Assembly: GCA_031284315.1 (NCBI GenBank)
Contig: JAITAB010000026.1
Span: forward strand, 62,001 to 126,000
DNA length: 64,000 bases
Reading direction: 5' to 3'
Source: Campylobacteraceae bacterium
GTDB taxonomy: Bacteria > Campylobacterota > Campylobacteria > Campylobacterales > Campylobacteraceae
Positions 1-9,445 of this stretch are shown here, one piece after another; within the stretch, counting starts at the first letter, position 1; each line of letters opens with the position of its first letter. Made by a program: the position numbers and the translations under genes. The notes beneath the pieces are model-generated. The model did not search any database, was not told the DNA's origin, and saw only the letters and a list, made by a program, of their open reading frames with translations.

Positions 1-1
1 G

Positions 2-517
2 CTGAAAAAATTTGACTATTCAAGATATCCGAGTTCTATTTTAAAAGCCGCGATGGAGAAAGAGTGCGCAATTATCGCTATGCATACGAATATAGACAAA
101 ACGCATCTAAACCGTTTTGCACTTGAAGAAATTCTTGGTTTTAAAACGCTGAAAAGCGAAGGATTTATAAGCTATTTTGAAACGGATAAAAGTTTTAATG
201 AACTTGCCTTACATGTAAAAGAGAAGCTGAAAATTGCCGCGATAAAAGTCGTTCCGACAGATAAACGGATAAAAAAAGCCGCTTTTTGCGCGGGTTCGGG
301 CGGAGATTTGCTCGGCGGCGTAGAAGCGGATTGTTTTATAAGCGGAGATTTCAAATATCATCATGCGATAGAGGCAAAAGAGAATAATATAGCTCTTATA
401 GATGCAGGACATTTTGAGAGCGAACGCTATTTTCCGCACATGCTAAGCAAATATTTGAAAAATTTTCCATTAAAGGCTATAATAACAGATTGCAAAAATC
501 CGTTTGAGTACAAATAA
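2..517 (+). CDS. Nif3-family metal-binding protein (5' end cut by window)
   Basis: The frame is open from base 2, so the window starts inside the gene and about 171 C-terminal residues are visible. An internal ATG at 53 is unlikely to be the real start because the residues before it fit the protein. Two motifs mark the Nif3 (YbgI/YqfO-like, GTP cyclohydrolase 1 type 2 homologue) family: AMHTNIDKT near the visible start, and DAGHFESER near the C-terminus. The His and Glu of the latter bind the di-metal centre in family structures. The biochemical role of the family is poorly defined. It lies 18 bases upstream of a FlgZ-like gene, and the order that follows matches the Campylobacter Nif3-to-rplS block. 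Family assignment is secure; function is not. Confidence 0.9.
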   Translation: MKKFDYSRYPSSILKAAMEKECAIIAMHTNIDKTHLNRFALEEILGFKTLKSEGFISYFETDKSFNELALHVKEKLKIAAIKVVPTDKRIKKAAFCAGSGGDLLGGVEADCFISGDFKYHHAIEAKENNIALIDAGHFESERYFPHMLSKYLKNFPLKAIITDCKNPFEYK

Positions 518-535
518 TTTAAGGACAGCAAAAAT

Positions 536-1249
536 ATGAACAAATATCTAAATCAACTTGTGAAACTTTCTGAGATAAACAAAGAGATTGATGCTTTTGA
601 ACCGAGAATTCAAAGGATAGAAAAGAGTATAAGCGTTGCTTTTGAAAAAGCCAAAAATGCCGTAGAAAGCGTTGAACTGATAGAAGCGGAGATAAAAGAA
701 GCCAAACTGAAAAAGCTTAAAAACGAGAGTCTTTTGGCGGAATTGTCCGAAAAATTGAAAGTTATCGGTAAAAAAACCTCCGCGATTAAGAGCGAAAAAG
801 AGGTTAAGGCTTTGCAGTTGGAAGAGGATATCGCAAAAGAACAGTGCGATTTTGCCAACGAAGAGATAGCAAGATTTGAAAAAATAGCAGAGTTAAAAGA
901 GGACGAAAAAATAAAGGCAAAAGCGCTTTATGAAGAACTTCAAAAGGCTGCGGAAGAGGTCAGCCTCTCTATGGAAAAAGAGAAAGAAGCGATAAAAGAG
1001 GAGATGTCCTCGGCATACGCCAGAAAAGAAGAGCTTGTAGGCGCAATGAGCCAGAGAATTCTCTCTTTTTATGAAAAAATCCGAAAATGGGCGCATAACA
1101 GCGCGGTAGTTCCCGTCAAAAAACAGGCATGCTACGGCTGCTTTATGCGCATAAATGACAAAACAAACGCTTTGGTTATTCAAAGTGAAGATATTGTTAC
1201 ATGTCCTCATTGCGGACGAATTTTATATAAGGAAGCTGCGCAAAATTAA
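536..1249 (+). CDS. Coiled-coil zinc-ribbon protein, HP0958/FlgZ-like
   Basis: A 237-residue protein. Residues about 5-175 are a highly charged Lys/Glu-rich coiled coil. The C-terminus is a C4 zinc ribbon with Cys pairs at 199/202 (CYGC) and 223/226 (CPHC). This is the zf-RING_7 family, which includes Helicobacter pylori HP0958 (FlgZ), reported to stabilise the sigma-54 factor RpoN and to affect flagellin mRNA. A role in flagellar or RpoN control is therefore likely but inferred from the family. The stop codon overlaps the waaA start (TAATG), so translation is probably coupled. Confidence 0.88.
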   Translation: MNKYLNQLVKLSEINKEIDAFEPRIQRIEKSISVAFEKAKNAVESVELIEAEIKEAKLKKLKNESLLAELSEKLKVIGKKTSAIKSEKEVKALQLEEDIAKEQCDFANEEIARFEKIAELKEDEKIKAKALYEELQKAAEEVSLSMEKEKEAIKEEMSSAYARKEELVGAMSQRILSFYEKIRKWAHNSAVVPVKKQACYGCFMRINDKTNALVIQSEDIVTCPHCGRILYKEAAQN

Positions 1250-2424
1250 TGAAGCTCTTTTTTATATACTTCTATTGCGCGGTACTTAGCTTGTTTTACA
1301 TTGCGGCTCTGCCTGCATCTTTTGTAATATGCTGTTTCAAAAAATACAGAAGAGCCGTGCCTTCGCGTTTTTTCCTTTACAAAAATATGCCTTTCTCCAA
1401 CAAAAAAGGTATATGGCTTCATGCATGCAGTTACGGCGAAGTTTCGTCATTAACGCCTTTGATACATGCGATTGGAAGCGATAATGTTAATATCAGCGTC
1501 ATTACAAAAACAGGCTTTGACAAGGCATGCCAAATATGCAAAAGCGAAAATGTGCGATTTTTGCCGTACGAAATATTTTTGCCATTTTGGATAAAAAAAC
1601 AGCGCGCCCTTGTAGTAACGGAAGCGGAATTGTGGCTCATGTTATTTTACATCGCGAAAAAAAGAGGCATAAAAACCATATTGATAAACGCCAGAATTTC
1701 CGACAATTCATATCATAAGTATAAAAAGTTCAAATGGTTTTATAAAATACTCTTTTCATTTGTGGACGAGGTGCATGCGCAAAGCGAAACGGACAAAAAA
1801 AGACTTGCCTTTCTTGGCGCGCAGCATATAAAAGTTTCGGGTAATATAAAAAGTTCGCTGCTGCCGAAAATTACAAAGCGGTATAAAATAAACAATATCT
1901 ATAAAAGGGTCATAACGCTTGCCAGTACGCATATAGGCGAAGAAGCGGCGCTTTTGGAACAGCTTTCGCTTGCGGATTTGTCAAATACGCTTATTATAGT
2001 GGCTCCGCGCCACCCCGAACGCTTTGAAGCGGTACATAAACTGTTGCAGTCATGGGCAAATTCCAATGGAAAAATATACGGCAAACTCTCCAAAGAAGGG
2101 CTTGAAAGTCAAAATGATATCGTTCTTTGCGACACCATGGGCGAACTTGTCAATATATACGCAATAACCAATATAACCATTTTGGGCGGCTCATTTTTGG
2201 AAGGTATCGGCGGACACAATCCGCTTGAGCCTGCCGCTTTTAATAACTCCATTATTTCAGGTAAATTTTTCTTTAACCAAAAAGAGCTTTACGCAAAAGT
2301 TGACGGCATTATGATATGCGGCATACAGGAGGTCGGCGAGAAACTTAAAGGCGAACTTCCCAAAGCTTCTACGGCATATTTGGAAAATACGAACGATATA
2401 GTAAAAACTATTTTGAACGCTTGA
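1249..2424 (+). CDS. waaA: 3-deoxy-D-manno-octulosonic acid (Kdo) transferase
   Basis: A 391-residue inner-membrane GT30 glycosyltransferase that adds Kdo from CMP-Kdo to lipid IVA in lipopolysaccharide core synthesis. An N-terminal hydrophobic segment (about residues 3-29) is the membrane anchor. HACSYGEVSSL (Glu64) carries the likely catalytic base. VTEAELW, HAQSETDKKRL, GNIKSS, APRHPERFE and the C-terminal GGSFLEGIGGHNPLEPAAF are family landmarks, the last forming the nucleotide-sugar site. The start overlaps the stop of the zinc-ribbon gene, and the next gene starts about 20 bases after this stop. Length is normal. Confidence 0.96.
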   Translation: MKLFFIYFYCAVLSLFYIAALPASFVICCFKKYRRAVPSRFFLYKNMPFSNKKGIWLHACSYGEVSSLTPLIHAIGSDNVNISVITKTGFDKACQICKSENVRFLPYEIFLPFWIKKQRALVVTEAELWLMLFYIAKKRGIKTILINARISDNSYHKYKKFKWFYKILFSFVDEVHAQSETDKKRLAFLGAQHIKVSGNIKSSLLPKITKRYKINNIYKRVITLASTHIGEEAALLEQLSLADLSNTLIIVAPRHPERFEAVHKLLQSWANSNGKIYGKLSKEGLESQNDIVLCDTMGELVNIYAITNITILGGSFLEGIGGHNPLEPAAFNNSIISGKFFFNQKELYAKVDGIMICGIQEVGEKLKGELPKASTAYLENTNDIVKTILNA

Positions 2425-2444
2425 ATAATTTTAGGAATAAATCC

Positions 2445-3188
2445 ATGATACAAAACGATAAGGCATATAAACTTTTAGCTTTGCAAGAGGGCATCAGCAA
2501 TCGCGCGGCTAAAGAGTTGATAGACAGAGGCGCGGTTTACGCGGCTGGGAAAAAGATTTTGCTTGCCCGCGCGGATATGAAAGCCAACACTGTTTTTAAG
2601 ATAGAAAAACTGAAAAAACCTGAAATTATCTTTGAAGACGATAAGATAACGGCGGTAAATAAGCCGCCGTTTTTAACTTCCGAAGAGGTGGCGCAAAGTT
2701 TCAAACTTACGCTTTTGCATCGCTTGGATAAAGAGACGAGCGGAGTTTTGCTTTTAAGTAAAGACGATGAATTTACAAAAAAAGTGATAGCGACTTTCAA
2801 AGCGCAAAAAGTGGTAAAAACTTACCTTGCCGTAGTAAGCGGCAGATTTGCTCAAAGCGTAACCATAGATACGCCGCTGCAAATTATGAAGACCAAAAGC
2901 GGCGCGTACGCTAAACCTTCAAAAGACGGACAAAGCGCGCTTAGCACAGTTACGCCAAAATTCATTGAAGGCAAAAATTCTTTGGTTGAAGTCTCAATAC
3001 AGACAGGAAGGACGCATCAGATAAGAGCGCACCTTAAAAGCATAGGATTTCCCGTCATGGGAGATGAGAAATACGGCGGTAAAAGCGCGTCAAGGATAAT
3101 GCTTCATGCATGGAAAATTTCGCTTTTGGGATACAGTTTTGAATCGCCGCTTACGGACGATTTCGCGAAATTCGGCAAAAGCGTTTAA
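2445..3188 (+). CDS. RluA-family 23S rRNA/tRNA pseudouridine synthase
   Basis: A protein of about 247 residues. The first ~55 residues resemble an S4 RNA-binding fold. The catalytic domain follows, with HRLDKETSG carrying the catalytic Asp, then KTYLAVVSG and GRTHQIRAHL near the C-terminus. It converts uridine to pseudouridine in RNA; the exact target cannot be read from the sequence. A TTG at 2421 opens the frame, but ATG 2445 is preferred because an AGGAAT Shine-Dalgarno-like sequence lies about 8 bases upstream. It sits between waaA and ffh, as in Campylobacter. Confidence 0.92.
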   Translation: MIQNDKAYKLLALQEGISNRAAKELIDRGAVYAAGKKILLARADMKANTVFKIEKLKKPEIIFEDDKITAVNKPPFLTSEEVAQSFKLTLLHRLDKETSGVLLLSKDDEFTKKVIATFKAQKVVKTYLAVVSGRFAQSVTIDTPLQIMKTKSGAYAKPSKDGQSALSTVTPKFIEGKNSLVEVSIQTGRTHQIRAHLKSIGFPVMGDEKYGGKSASRIMLHAWKISLLGYSFESPLTDDFAKFGKSV

Positions 3189-3294
3189 TATAAGCTTTAT
3201 TTAAGTCTTAATTTGGTTTAAAGCATGTTTTTTGTATTATTGCATTCTTTTAGCCAAAATTTGATTGGATATAGTTTTTCAAGGGGATACAGTA

Positions 3295-4635
3295 GTGTTT
3301 GATGTTTTGACCGACTCTTTCAAGTCCGCTATAAACAAGATTCGTTTCAGCGATGACGAAAAAGCTCTTAAAAATGCGCTTGAAACGCTTAAAAAATCTC
3401 TTTTAAAAGCAGATGTGTATCATAAAGTTACAAAAGATTTGCTTTTAAGCGTTGAAACCGACACGAAAAGATACGGTATAGGACAAAAACAGTTTTTGAG
3501 AGCTATCAAGGAAAATTTGACAAAAATTTTGACCGTAGAGGGCAATCAGGGCTTTGTATTTGCCTCAAAACCGCCTACTGTGGCTCTCATGATGGGTTTG
3601 CAGGGAAGCGGCAAAACGACTACTGCGGTGAAACTTGCGCTATATTTGAAGCTCAGAAAAAAGAAGGTTTTGGCGGCTGCATGCGATATGCAAAGAGTTG
3701 CCGCCGTTGAGCAGTTAAAGCAATTGTGCGCAGCGAACGAGATAGATTTGTATTTTAACGACAAAGAGACAAGTCCTCTCAAAATTGCAAAAGAGGCTTT
3801 AAAAAAGGCTAAAGAGGAATTTTATGATGTTTTGCTTGTGGATACGGCGGGTCGTCTTGCGATAGATGAAGAGCTTATGGAAGAGCTTTCGCAGATAAAA
3901 AATGCTCTAAATCCGCATGAGCAGTTTTATGTGGCAGACTCCATGAGCGGTCAAGATGCCGTAAAAAGCGCGCAAAAATTTCATGAAAAGATAGAGATAA
4001 CAGGCGTTATTTTAAGCAAATATGACGGCGACAGCAAAGGCGGAATCGCGCTTGGCATAGCTTCGCAAATCGGCGTGCCTTTGAGATTTGTGGGCGTCGG
4101 CGAAAAAGTGCATGATATTGAAAGCTTCATACCTGAACGCATCGTAAACCGCTTGATGGGCGAGGGCGATTTGGCTACTTTGGCTGAAAAAACGACCACG
4201 GTTATAGATGAAAAAGAGGCGAAAGTCATAACGAAAAAGATTCAAAAAGGCGAATTTAATTTCAACGACTTTTTATCACAGTTGGAGAGCGTGAAAAAAC
4301 TCGGAAGCATGAAGTCGCTTTTGGGAATGATACCAGGACTCTCTTCTATGGCTGGGCAGTTGGGAGATATGGATTTGGAAAACTCTTCGGAGATTAAGCG
4401 CACAAAAGCGATGATAGCTTCCATGACGCTTAAAGAGAGGCTGAATCCGTCCATTTTAAACAATTCCAGAAAGAGGAGAATTGCGCAGGGCGCAGGCTTG
4501 TCGCAGATAGACGTAAACCGCTTTTTTAAGCAGTTTGAACATGCTTCAAAACTGGCGAAGAAATTTTCGGGTAAAAACGGAATGGCAAATTTGCACTCAA
4601 TGCTGCAAGCTCAAAACCGTACTTTTCCGAGATGA
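3295..4635 (+). CDS. ffh: Signal recognition particle GTPase Ffh
   Basis: The protein component of SRP. It binds signal sequences and 4.5S RNA and delivers nascent membrane proteins to FtsY. I place the start at GTG 3295, giving VFDVLTDSFK, because AAGGGG lies 8 bases upstream. The longer frame from TTG 3265 has no such site. Domains in order: helical N domain (about 1-90); G domain with GLQGSGKTTT (P-loop), DTAGRLAIDE (G3) and SKYDGDSKGG; closing-loop GVGEKVHDIESF; then the Met-rich M domain (about 320-446) with RKRRIAQGAG, which contacts SRP RNA. About 446 residues, normal length. Confidence 0.97.
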   Translation: MFDVLTDSFKSAINKIRFSDDEKALKNALETLKKSLLKADVYHKVTKDLLLSVETDTKRYGIGQKQFLRAIKENLTKILTVEGNQGFVFASKPPTVALMMGLQGSGKTTTAVKLALYLKLRKKKVLAAACDMQRVAAVEQLKQLCAANEIDLYFNDKETSPLKIAKEALKKAKEEFYDVLLVDTAGRLAIDEELMEELSQIKNALNPHEQFYVADSMSGQDAVKSAQKFHEKIEITGVILSKYDGDSKGGIALGIASQIGVPLRFVGVGEKVHDIESFIPERIVNRLMGEGDLATLAEKTTTVIDEKEAKVITKKIQKGEFNFNDFLSQLESVKKLGSMKSLLGMIPGLSSMAGQLGDMDLENSSEIKRTKAMIASMTLKERLNPSILNNSRKRRIAQGAGLSQIDVNRFFKQFEHASKLAKKFSGKNGMANLHSMLQAQNRTFPR

Positions 4636-4720
4636 TTTGGGTTTTAATGTGGCTGTTTTCAAAACGGTTATATTTAAGCCGCAAAGGACTTAATTTTTAT
4701 TGTTTTAAGGAGAAAAATAT

Positions 4721-4951
4721 ATGGCAACAGTAGTACGATTAACGCGCACGGGAAGAACAAAACGACCTTTTTACCGCATTGTTGTTACGGATAGCAGAAA
4801 AAGACGCGATGGAAATTGGATAGAGACATTGGGATACTACAACCCTTTGACAGAACCTGTTGTCGTGAAATTTGACGCGGAACGCTTGAATTACTGGAAG
4901 GGCGTAGGCGCTAAATTGAGCGATAGGGTAGCTAAACTTACTGGAAACTGA
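4721..4951 (+). CDS. rpsP: 30S ribosomal protein S16
   Basis: A 76-residue small-subunit protein. The N-terminal sequence [19 protein letters not shown] and the following [19 protein letters not shown] are diagnostic of bS16. A strong AAGGAG lies just upstream of the ATG. It opens the rpsP-khpA-rimM-trmD-rplS cluster, with one base separating it from the KH gene. Slightly short but within the bacterial range. Confidence 0.98.
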   Translation: MATVVRLTRTGRTKRPFYRIVVTDSRKRRDGNWIETLGYYNPLTEPVVVKFDAERLNYWKGVGAKLSDRVAKLTGN

Positions 4952-4952
4952 A

Positions 4953-5201
4953 ATGGTTGAGCAGTTTTTAAAAGAGTTTACAAAACTGATAGTTGAAAAT
5001 CCGCAGAGCGTGCGTATCAAAACAGACGAAATAGACGCTACTTTCAGCGAGATTACGATATATGTTGATAAAATTGATACGGGCAAAATCATCGGCAAAG
5101 ACGGCAAAGTTATAAACGCTATAAAGACCGTTATTGCCGCATGTAAAGCCAAAAGCGGAAAATCTTACCGTATCAATATCAAACCTAACGATGAAGAGTA
5201 A
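4953..5201 (+). CDS. khpA: KH-domain RNA-binding protein
   Basis: An 82-residue protein with a single KH domain. The signature loop GKIIGKDGKVINAIKTVI, around residues 45-62, is the GXXG RNA-binding element. It is the KhpA type found between rpsP and rimM in many bacteria and in Campylobacter (Cj0711 position). It probably binds RNA alone or with a partner. Its 3' end overlaps rimM by 11 bases, so the two are likely translationally coupled. Confidence 0.93.
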   Translation: MVEQFLKEFTKLIVENPQSVRIKTDEIDATFSEITIYVDKIDTGKIIGKDGKVINAIKTVIAACKAKSGKSYRINIKPNDEE

Positions 5202-5721
5202 CGAGCTTGTAGATGCCGCAAAACTCGGACGCGCTGTGGGGCTTAAGGGTTTTCTTAAGCTTCATAACTTCAGCGATTTCCCAAAACAGTTTAAAAAAGG
5301 CAGGCGTTTTTTTACTGACGGGCAAAGCCTTGAAATAGCGGAGTTCGACGCCGATAAAAGTATCGTTCGTTTTGTCGGCATAAATGACAGGGAAAGCGCT
5401 TCAAAACTCACAAACATGATATTGAAAAATACCAAAGACGATGTAAAAAAGAGCTGCAAACTTGAAAAAGATGAATTTTTCTGGTTTGATATTATCGGCT
5501 GCAAAGTCGTTGAAGAGGGCGAAATTTTAGGCTTGGTGGATGATATAGAGCGTATAAACACTCAAGACTATCTGCATGTAAAAACAGATGAGAAGTTCGT
5601 AAAAAACGGCATGCAAAAGAGTTTTTTGATACCTTATATAGATAGATTTATTATCGGCGCCGATATAATTTCCAAAGAAATTGTTACGCGCTATGCCGCG
5701 TATTTTTTGGAGCAGAAGTGA
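5191..5721 (+). CDS. rimM: Ribosome maturation factor RimM
   Basis: About 176 residues from ATG 5191 ([20 protein letters not shown]). An earlier in-frame ATG at 5134 lies inside the khpA reading and adds residues unlike RimM, so I reject it. The N-terminal RimM barrel with G-x-x-x-G-x-x-G is followed by a PRC-barrel domain ([12 protein letters not shown] and IPYIDRFI). RimM binds S19 in the 30S head during assembly. It overlaps khpA upstream and trmD downstream by four bases. Confidence 0.95.
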   Translation: MKSNELVDAAKLGRAVGLKGFLKLHNFSDFPKQFKKGRRFFTDGQSLEIAEFDADKSIVRFVGINDRESASKLTNMILKNTKDDVKKSCKLEKDEFFWFDIIGCKVVEEGEILGLVDDIERINTQDYLHVKTDEKFVKNGMQKSFLIPYIDRFIIGADIISKEIVTRYAAYFLEQK

Positions 5722-6422
5722 AATTTACCTTTGTTACGCTTTTCCCAAATCTCATATATCCCTATTTTGAAGATTCTATACTTTCGCGTGCCAAAAAAAG
5801 CAAAATTATAGAAACTCAGTGCGTAAATCCGCGCGATTTCAGCCTTGATAAGCACAAAAAAACAGACGATTACAAAACAGGCGGCGGAGCGGGGCTTTTG
5901 ATGAGTGCGCAGCCTTTATTAGACGCGCTTAAACATATAAGCAAGGATAATGAGGCGTATTTTCTCTTTCCTTTGCCATCAGGCAAGAGTTTTTTACAAA
6001 ATGATGCAAAAAGACTGTCCAAAAAAAAACATATAGTTTTTGTATGCGGAAGGTACGAAGGAATTGATGAAAGAGTGATAGAAACTTATGCCGATGAGCT
6101 TTTTTGTGTCGGGGACTTCGTATTGACAGGAGGAGAACTGCCTTCTCTTTGCATGTGCGATGCGATAAGCCGAATGCTTGAGGGCGTGCTTGGAAATGAA
6201 AAATCGCTTTTGGAAGAGAGTTTTGAAAATACCCTTTTAGAAGCTCCCTCTTTTACAAAGCCCCATGAATATAACGGCTTGAGCGTTCCCTCAGACTTTT
6301 TAAAGGGAAACCACGCTATAATCTCCCGCTTAAAAAACAGAATGGCGCATGCAAAAACTTGCTTTCATAGACCCGATCTGTATAAAATAGTTAAAAATAA
6401 GAGGAACTGTTATGAGAAATAA
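5718..6422 (+). CDS. trmD: tRNA (guanine-N1)-methyltransferase TrmD
   Basis: A 234-residue SPOUT-class, SAM-dependent enzyme making m1G37 in tRNA, which prevents frameshifting. Start is GTG at 5718, overlapping the rimM stop. The trefoil-knot SAM site is visible as [13 protein letters not shown] and [14 protein letters not shown]; the N-terminus [20 protein letters not shown] is typical. The 3' end overlaps the rplS start by 11 bases. Normal length. Confidence 0.97.
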   Translation: MKFTFVTLFPNLIYPYFEDSILSRAKKSKIIETQCVNPRDFSLDKHKKTDDYKTGGGAGLLMSAQPLLDALKHISKDNEAYFLFPLPSGKSFLQNDAKRLSKKKHIVFVCGRYEGIDERVIETYADELFCVGDFVLTGGELPSLCMCDAISRMLEGVLGNEKSLLEESFENTLLEAPSFTKPHEYNGLSVPSDFLKGNHAIISRLKNRMAHAKTCFHRPDLYKIVKNKRNCYEK

Positions 6423-6765
6423 ATATATTGAAGCTTATGAAAATGCTCAGATACAAGATAAGGCAATCCCTGAATTTCGCGCCGGCGACACGCTTAGAGT
6501 AGCCGTTAAAATCAAAGAGGGCGACAAACAGAGAGTTCAAAATTTTGAAGGTATCTGTATAGCAAGACGCGGCACAGGCACAGGCGAAACATTCATTATT
6601 CGCAAAATCGGCGCAAATAGTGTCGGCGTAGAGAGAATATTTCCGATATACAGCGACAGCATAGAGAGCATAACCGTAGTAAGACGCGGACGCGTTAGAC
6701 GCTCAAAACTTTTCTATTTAAGAGATTTGCGCGGCAAAGCTGCGAGAATCAAAGAGATAAAATAA
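6412..6765 (+). CDS. rplS: 50S ribosomal protein L19
   Basis: A 117-residue bL19, at the 30S/50S interface. [29 protein letters not shown] and the basic C-terminal [20 protein letters not shown] are family hallmarks. Start ATG overlaps the end of trmD after a GAGGAAC-type ribosome site. Last gene of the block; only a weak stem with TGCGG/CCGCA arms follows, so I do not call a terminator. Confidence 0.98.
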   Translation: MRNKYIEAYENAQIQDKAIPEFRAGDTLRVAVKIKEGDKQRVQNFEGICIARRGTGTGETFIIRKIGANSVGVERIFPIYSDSIESITVVRRGRVRRSKLFYLRDLRGKAARIKEIK

Positions 6766-7418
6766 ACCCTCATATATGCGGCGGGCTTTTGCCTTCCGCA
6801 AAACTCCATTTTGTAACTGCTTGGCGTGTTGCATAATTTAAATTTTTCTTCCTAATCTGCTGCGAAATAGACTATTTTATATTATAATTTTATATTTTTT
6901 TAAGAAAGAAAGAAAAAACAGTAAAAAAAATTATTTATTTTAAGTTTTGGCGGCAGTTATATTATTTTTTGGTTCTGAAAATGTGGAAATACCGCGGTAA
7001 ATAGCGTAATTAGAAAAAGGTATTGATGATTACAAAAAAGGACTTAAAATAGCGCAGAAAACAGTTAAAGACACTAAACATGCTCCCAATAAAACAAGCC
7101 TTGAAGCATAGATAGAAAGATTGAAAAGCATAATAAAAGAGAGCAAAAATAAACTCAAAGAGCTTAAAAAATAGATATTTGGGAAGTTTTGCCTCTCTAT
7201 ATTAAAAATTTATAAAATATGCGGCATTTTCGCATGCAAGCAAGAAAATCTGTTTTGCCGCAAAAGTTGAATACAGCAGTAAATACATTCTTAAATACTG
7301 TAAAAAAAGCCCTAAGAGATAATATTTTCGAACTTTTTACCCAGAGAGCAAAAAAGCGCGAAAAAAACAGAAAAGCATGCAATTTACATGCAAAAGGAGC
7401 GCGAATTTTCCACTCAAC
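6766..7418. other. Gap of ~650 bp with decayed sequence
   Basis: No intact gene is supported. AT-rich homopolymers dominate 6830-6960. The only coding-like text is the Lys-rich fragment at 7022-7174. A forward frame at 7219-7533 (104 residues) runs over the uup 3' end, has no ribosome site, and reads as chance. Confidence 0.6.
7022..7174 (+). pseudogene. Fossil of a Lys-rich helical protein
   Basis: Read from 7022 the frame gives DYKKGLKIAQKTVKDTKHA and, after an in-frame TAG at 7109-7111, IERLKSIIKESKNKLKEL before a second TAG at 7172. Both halves are amphipathic and Lys/Glu-rich with consistent heptad-like spacing, so they look like one short helical protein broken by a nonsense change. 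No start codon or ribosome site is evident. The parent family is unknown and chance cannot be excluded. Confidence 0.3.
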
Positions 7419-9347
7419 TCATTCAAATGATTCAAGTTTTTGTTCTAACCCAAGATATCGTTCTATCAGCGGTTCAAGTTCATTCTCTTTTTGCGCCAAT
7501 AACTCCGTCAGCGTCAAAATGCCTTTTTCCTGATAACATGCGGGATTTGCCAAACAGCTTTTGATATTTGCTATTTCGCCCTCAAGCGTTTCTATGATTT
7601 GCGGCAATTTATCATAATCCAACTGCTCTTTGTAGCTTAACTTTTTGGGATTTGTTTTCTGTTTTATATTTTGCGCGCCGTCTAACTCTTTTTCGTAGTT
7701 TTCTATCTCTTTTAATTCGCTCTCATACTCCAAAAATTCGCTGTAAGAGCCGTAACTTTCCATTATTTTGCCCCCGCCTTTGAATATCAGCAGTTTTTTG
7801 GCGATTTTATCCACAAAATATCTATCATGGCTGACAAATAAAACCGCTCCATGATAGTTTTGAATATACTCTTCAAGGATATTGATAGTCGGTATATCAA
7901 GGTCGTTTGTGGGTTCGTCAAGTATGAGGCAGTCTGTCTTTTTGGCAAATAAAAGCGCTAATGCCACGCGGTTTTTTTCGCCGCCGCTCAATACCCCTAT
8001 TTTTTTGTCCAAATACTCTTTTGGAAATAGAAAGTTTTTCAAATAGCCGAATACATGCATATTTTTGCCTTGAACTTCCACTCTATCGCCGCCGTTTGGG
8101 CAGAATGTTTCAAGTATGTTTTTTTCATTGTCCAACATGATTCTTTGCTGGTCAAAGTATCCGACTTCAAATTCGCCTTTTTTGATTTTGCCTTCATCGC
8201 TTGTTAACTCTTCCTGCAAGATTTTGAGCAGAGTAGATTTGCCTGTGCCGTTTTTGCCGACAATCGCTATGCGGTCTTTTTGCATGATTCGCATAGAAAA
8301 GTTTTTTATCAGAGTTTTTCCACCTAAGCTTTTGGAGACATTTTCAAGTTCAAAAAGCATTTTTTGCCTGTTTACGGACTTTTCTTGATTGAAATTGTGT
8401 TTTTCGCGCTCTATTTCAAGCTTGATTTTTCGTATAAAACTTGGATTATGTTTTGCCTTCTCGCGCATTTGCAAAACTCTTTGTTTTCGTCCCTCATCTC
8501 TTTTTAGCCTCGCTTTTACGCCGCGGTTTAGCCACTCTTCTTCGGCTTTCAGGATTTTGAGCAGATTTTCATGCTCTTTTTGCATGGAGTGCAGCAGCGC
8601 CTCTTTGCCTCTTAGATAATCCGCATAACCGCCCTCAAAACTTCTTAATTTACAATTGTCGATCTCAACCGCTCTTGTGGCGATTTTATCTATAAAATAT
8701 CTGTCATGAGAGATAAATACAAGCGTAAAATTTTCTTTTAAAAGCATCTCTTCCAAAAAAGCGACCATGTATGCGTCAAGGTGGTTCGTAGGTTCGTCCA
8801 AAAGCAAAATATCGGGCTTTTTTAACAACAATCCCGCCAAAGCCGCTCTTCTTCTCTCGCCGCCGCTTAAAAGCGAAATGCTCTTGTTTTCATGCTCTTT
8901 AAGGTCAAACTCTTCAATAACTCTGCCGACTTTGTCGTCTATATTCCATGCATTGTGTGCGTCCAGAAAAGATACTGTCTCAAGCTGCTTTTGCAAAAGC
9001 TGTTCGTTTTTGAAATCATGTTCAAGTTTTCTACTGATATCTTCGTATTCGGCGCGTTTTTGCATAATCTCCGCAAGCTGCGAAGCTATATTTTCCCTCA
9101 CGCTTTCATGTTCGTTGAAATTTGGATTTTGTTCGAGCATTTCAACTTTGACGCCGTTTTGAATGATTCTGCGCCCGCTGTCCGCTTCAAGCGCTCCGTT
9201 TATGATTTTCATGAGCGTGGATTTTCCGCCGCCGTTTTTACCGATAATGGCAATCCGCTCTTTTTCGCTTATAAAGAGGCTGACCTCTTCAAGTATTTTG
9301 TCGGTTTCATAACTTTTACTGACATCTATCAAGTCCAAAAACGCCAA
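7419..9347 (-). CDS. uup: ABC-F ATPase of the Uup type
   Basis: A 642-residue soluble ABC-F protein with two ATPase domains and no membrane segments. Walker A motifs GKNGGGKST and GKNGTGKST, signatures LSGGERRR and LSGGEKNR, and Walker B LLLDEPTNHLD and LILDEPTNDLD are all present. The inter-domain linker is charged. The C-terminal ~90 residues form a coiled coil with LSYKEQLDYDKLPQIIETLE, the hallmark of Uup over other ABC-F members. Uup proteins act on ribosomes or DNA-related stability. Transcribed away from the secreted pair at 9446. The linker has the +/- charged PtIM-like run typical of ABC-F. Confidence 0.92.
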   Translation of the reverse strand: MAFLDLIDVSKSYETDKILEEVSLFISEKERIAIIGKNGGGKSTLMKIINGALEADSGRRIIQNGVKVEMLEQNPNFNEHESVRENIASQLAEIMQKRAEYEDISRKLEHDFKNEQLLQKQLETVSFLDAHNAWNIDDKVGRVIEEFDLKEHENKSISLLSGGERRRAALAGLLLKKPDILLLDEPTNHLDAYMVAFLEEMLLKENFTLVFISHDRYFIDKIATRAVEIDNCKLRSFEGGYADYLRGKEALLHSMQKEHENLLKILKAEEEWLNRGVKARLKRDEGRKQRVLQMREKAKHNPSFIRKIKLEIEREKHNFNQEKSVNRQKMLFELENVSKSLGGKTLIKNFSMRIMQKDRIAIVGKNGTGKSTLLKILQEELTSDEGKIKKGEFEVGYFDQQRIMLDNEKNILETFCPNGGDRVEVQGKNMHVFGYLKNFLFPKEYLDKKIGVLSGGEKNRVALALLFAKKTDCLILDEPTNDLDIPTINILEEYIQNYHGAVLFVSHDRYFVDKIAKKLLIFKGGGKIMESYGSYSEFLEYESELKEIENYEKELDGAQNIKQKTNPKKLSYKEQLDYDKLPQIIETLEGEIANIKSCLANPACYQEKGILTLTELLAQKENELEPLIERYLGLEQKLESFE

Positions 9348-9445
9348 AAGAGAATCCTTTATAAAAAATGCGCATGATACCCTCTTTTTTATGAATATAT
9401 ATATATTTTTTGTATATACTTACATTTTATTTTTGAAAGGCGGAA

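Noticed and set aside
7219..7533. 104-residue frame on the + strand
   Set aside because: It runs into antisense uup, lacks a ribosome site, and its start lies in decayed sequence.
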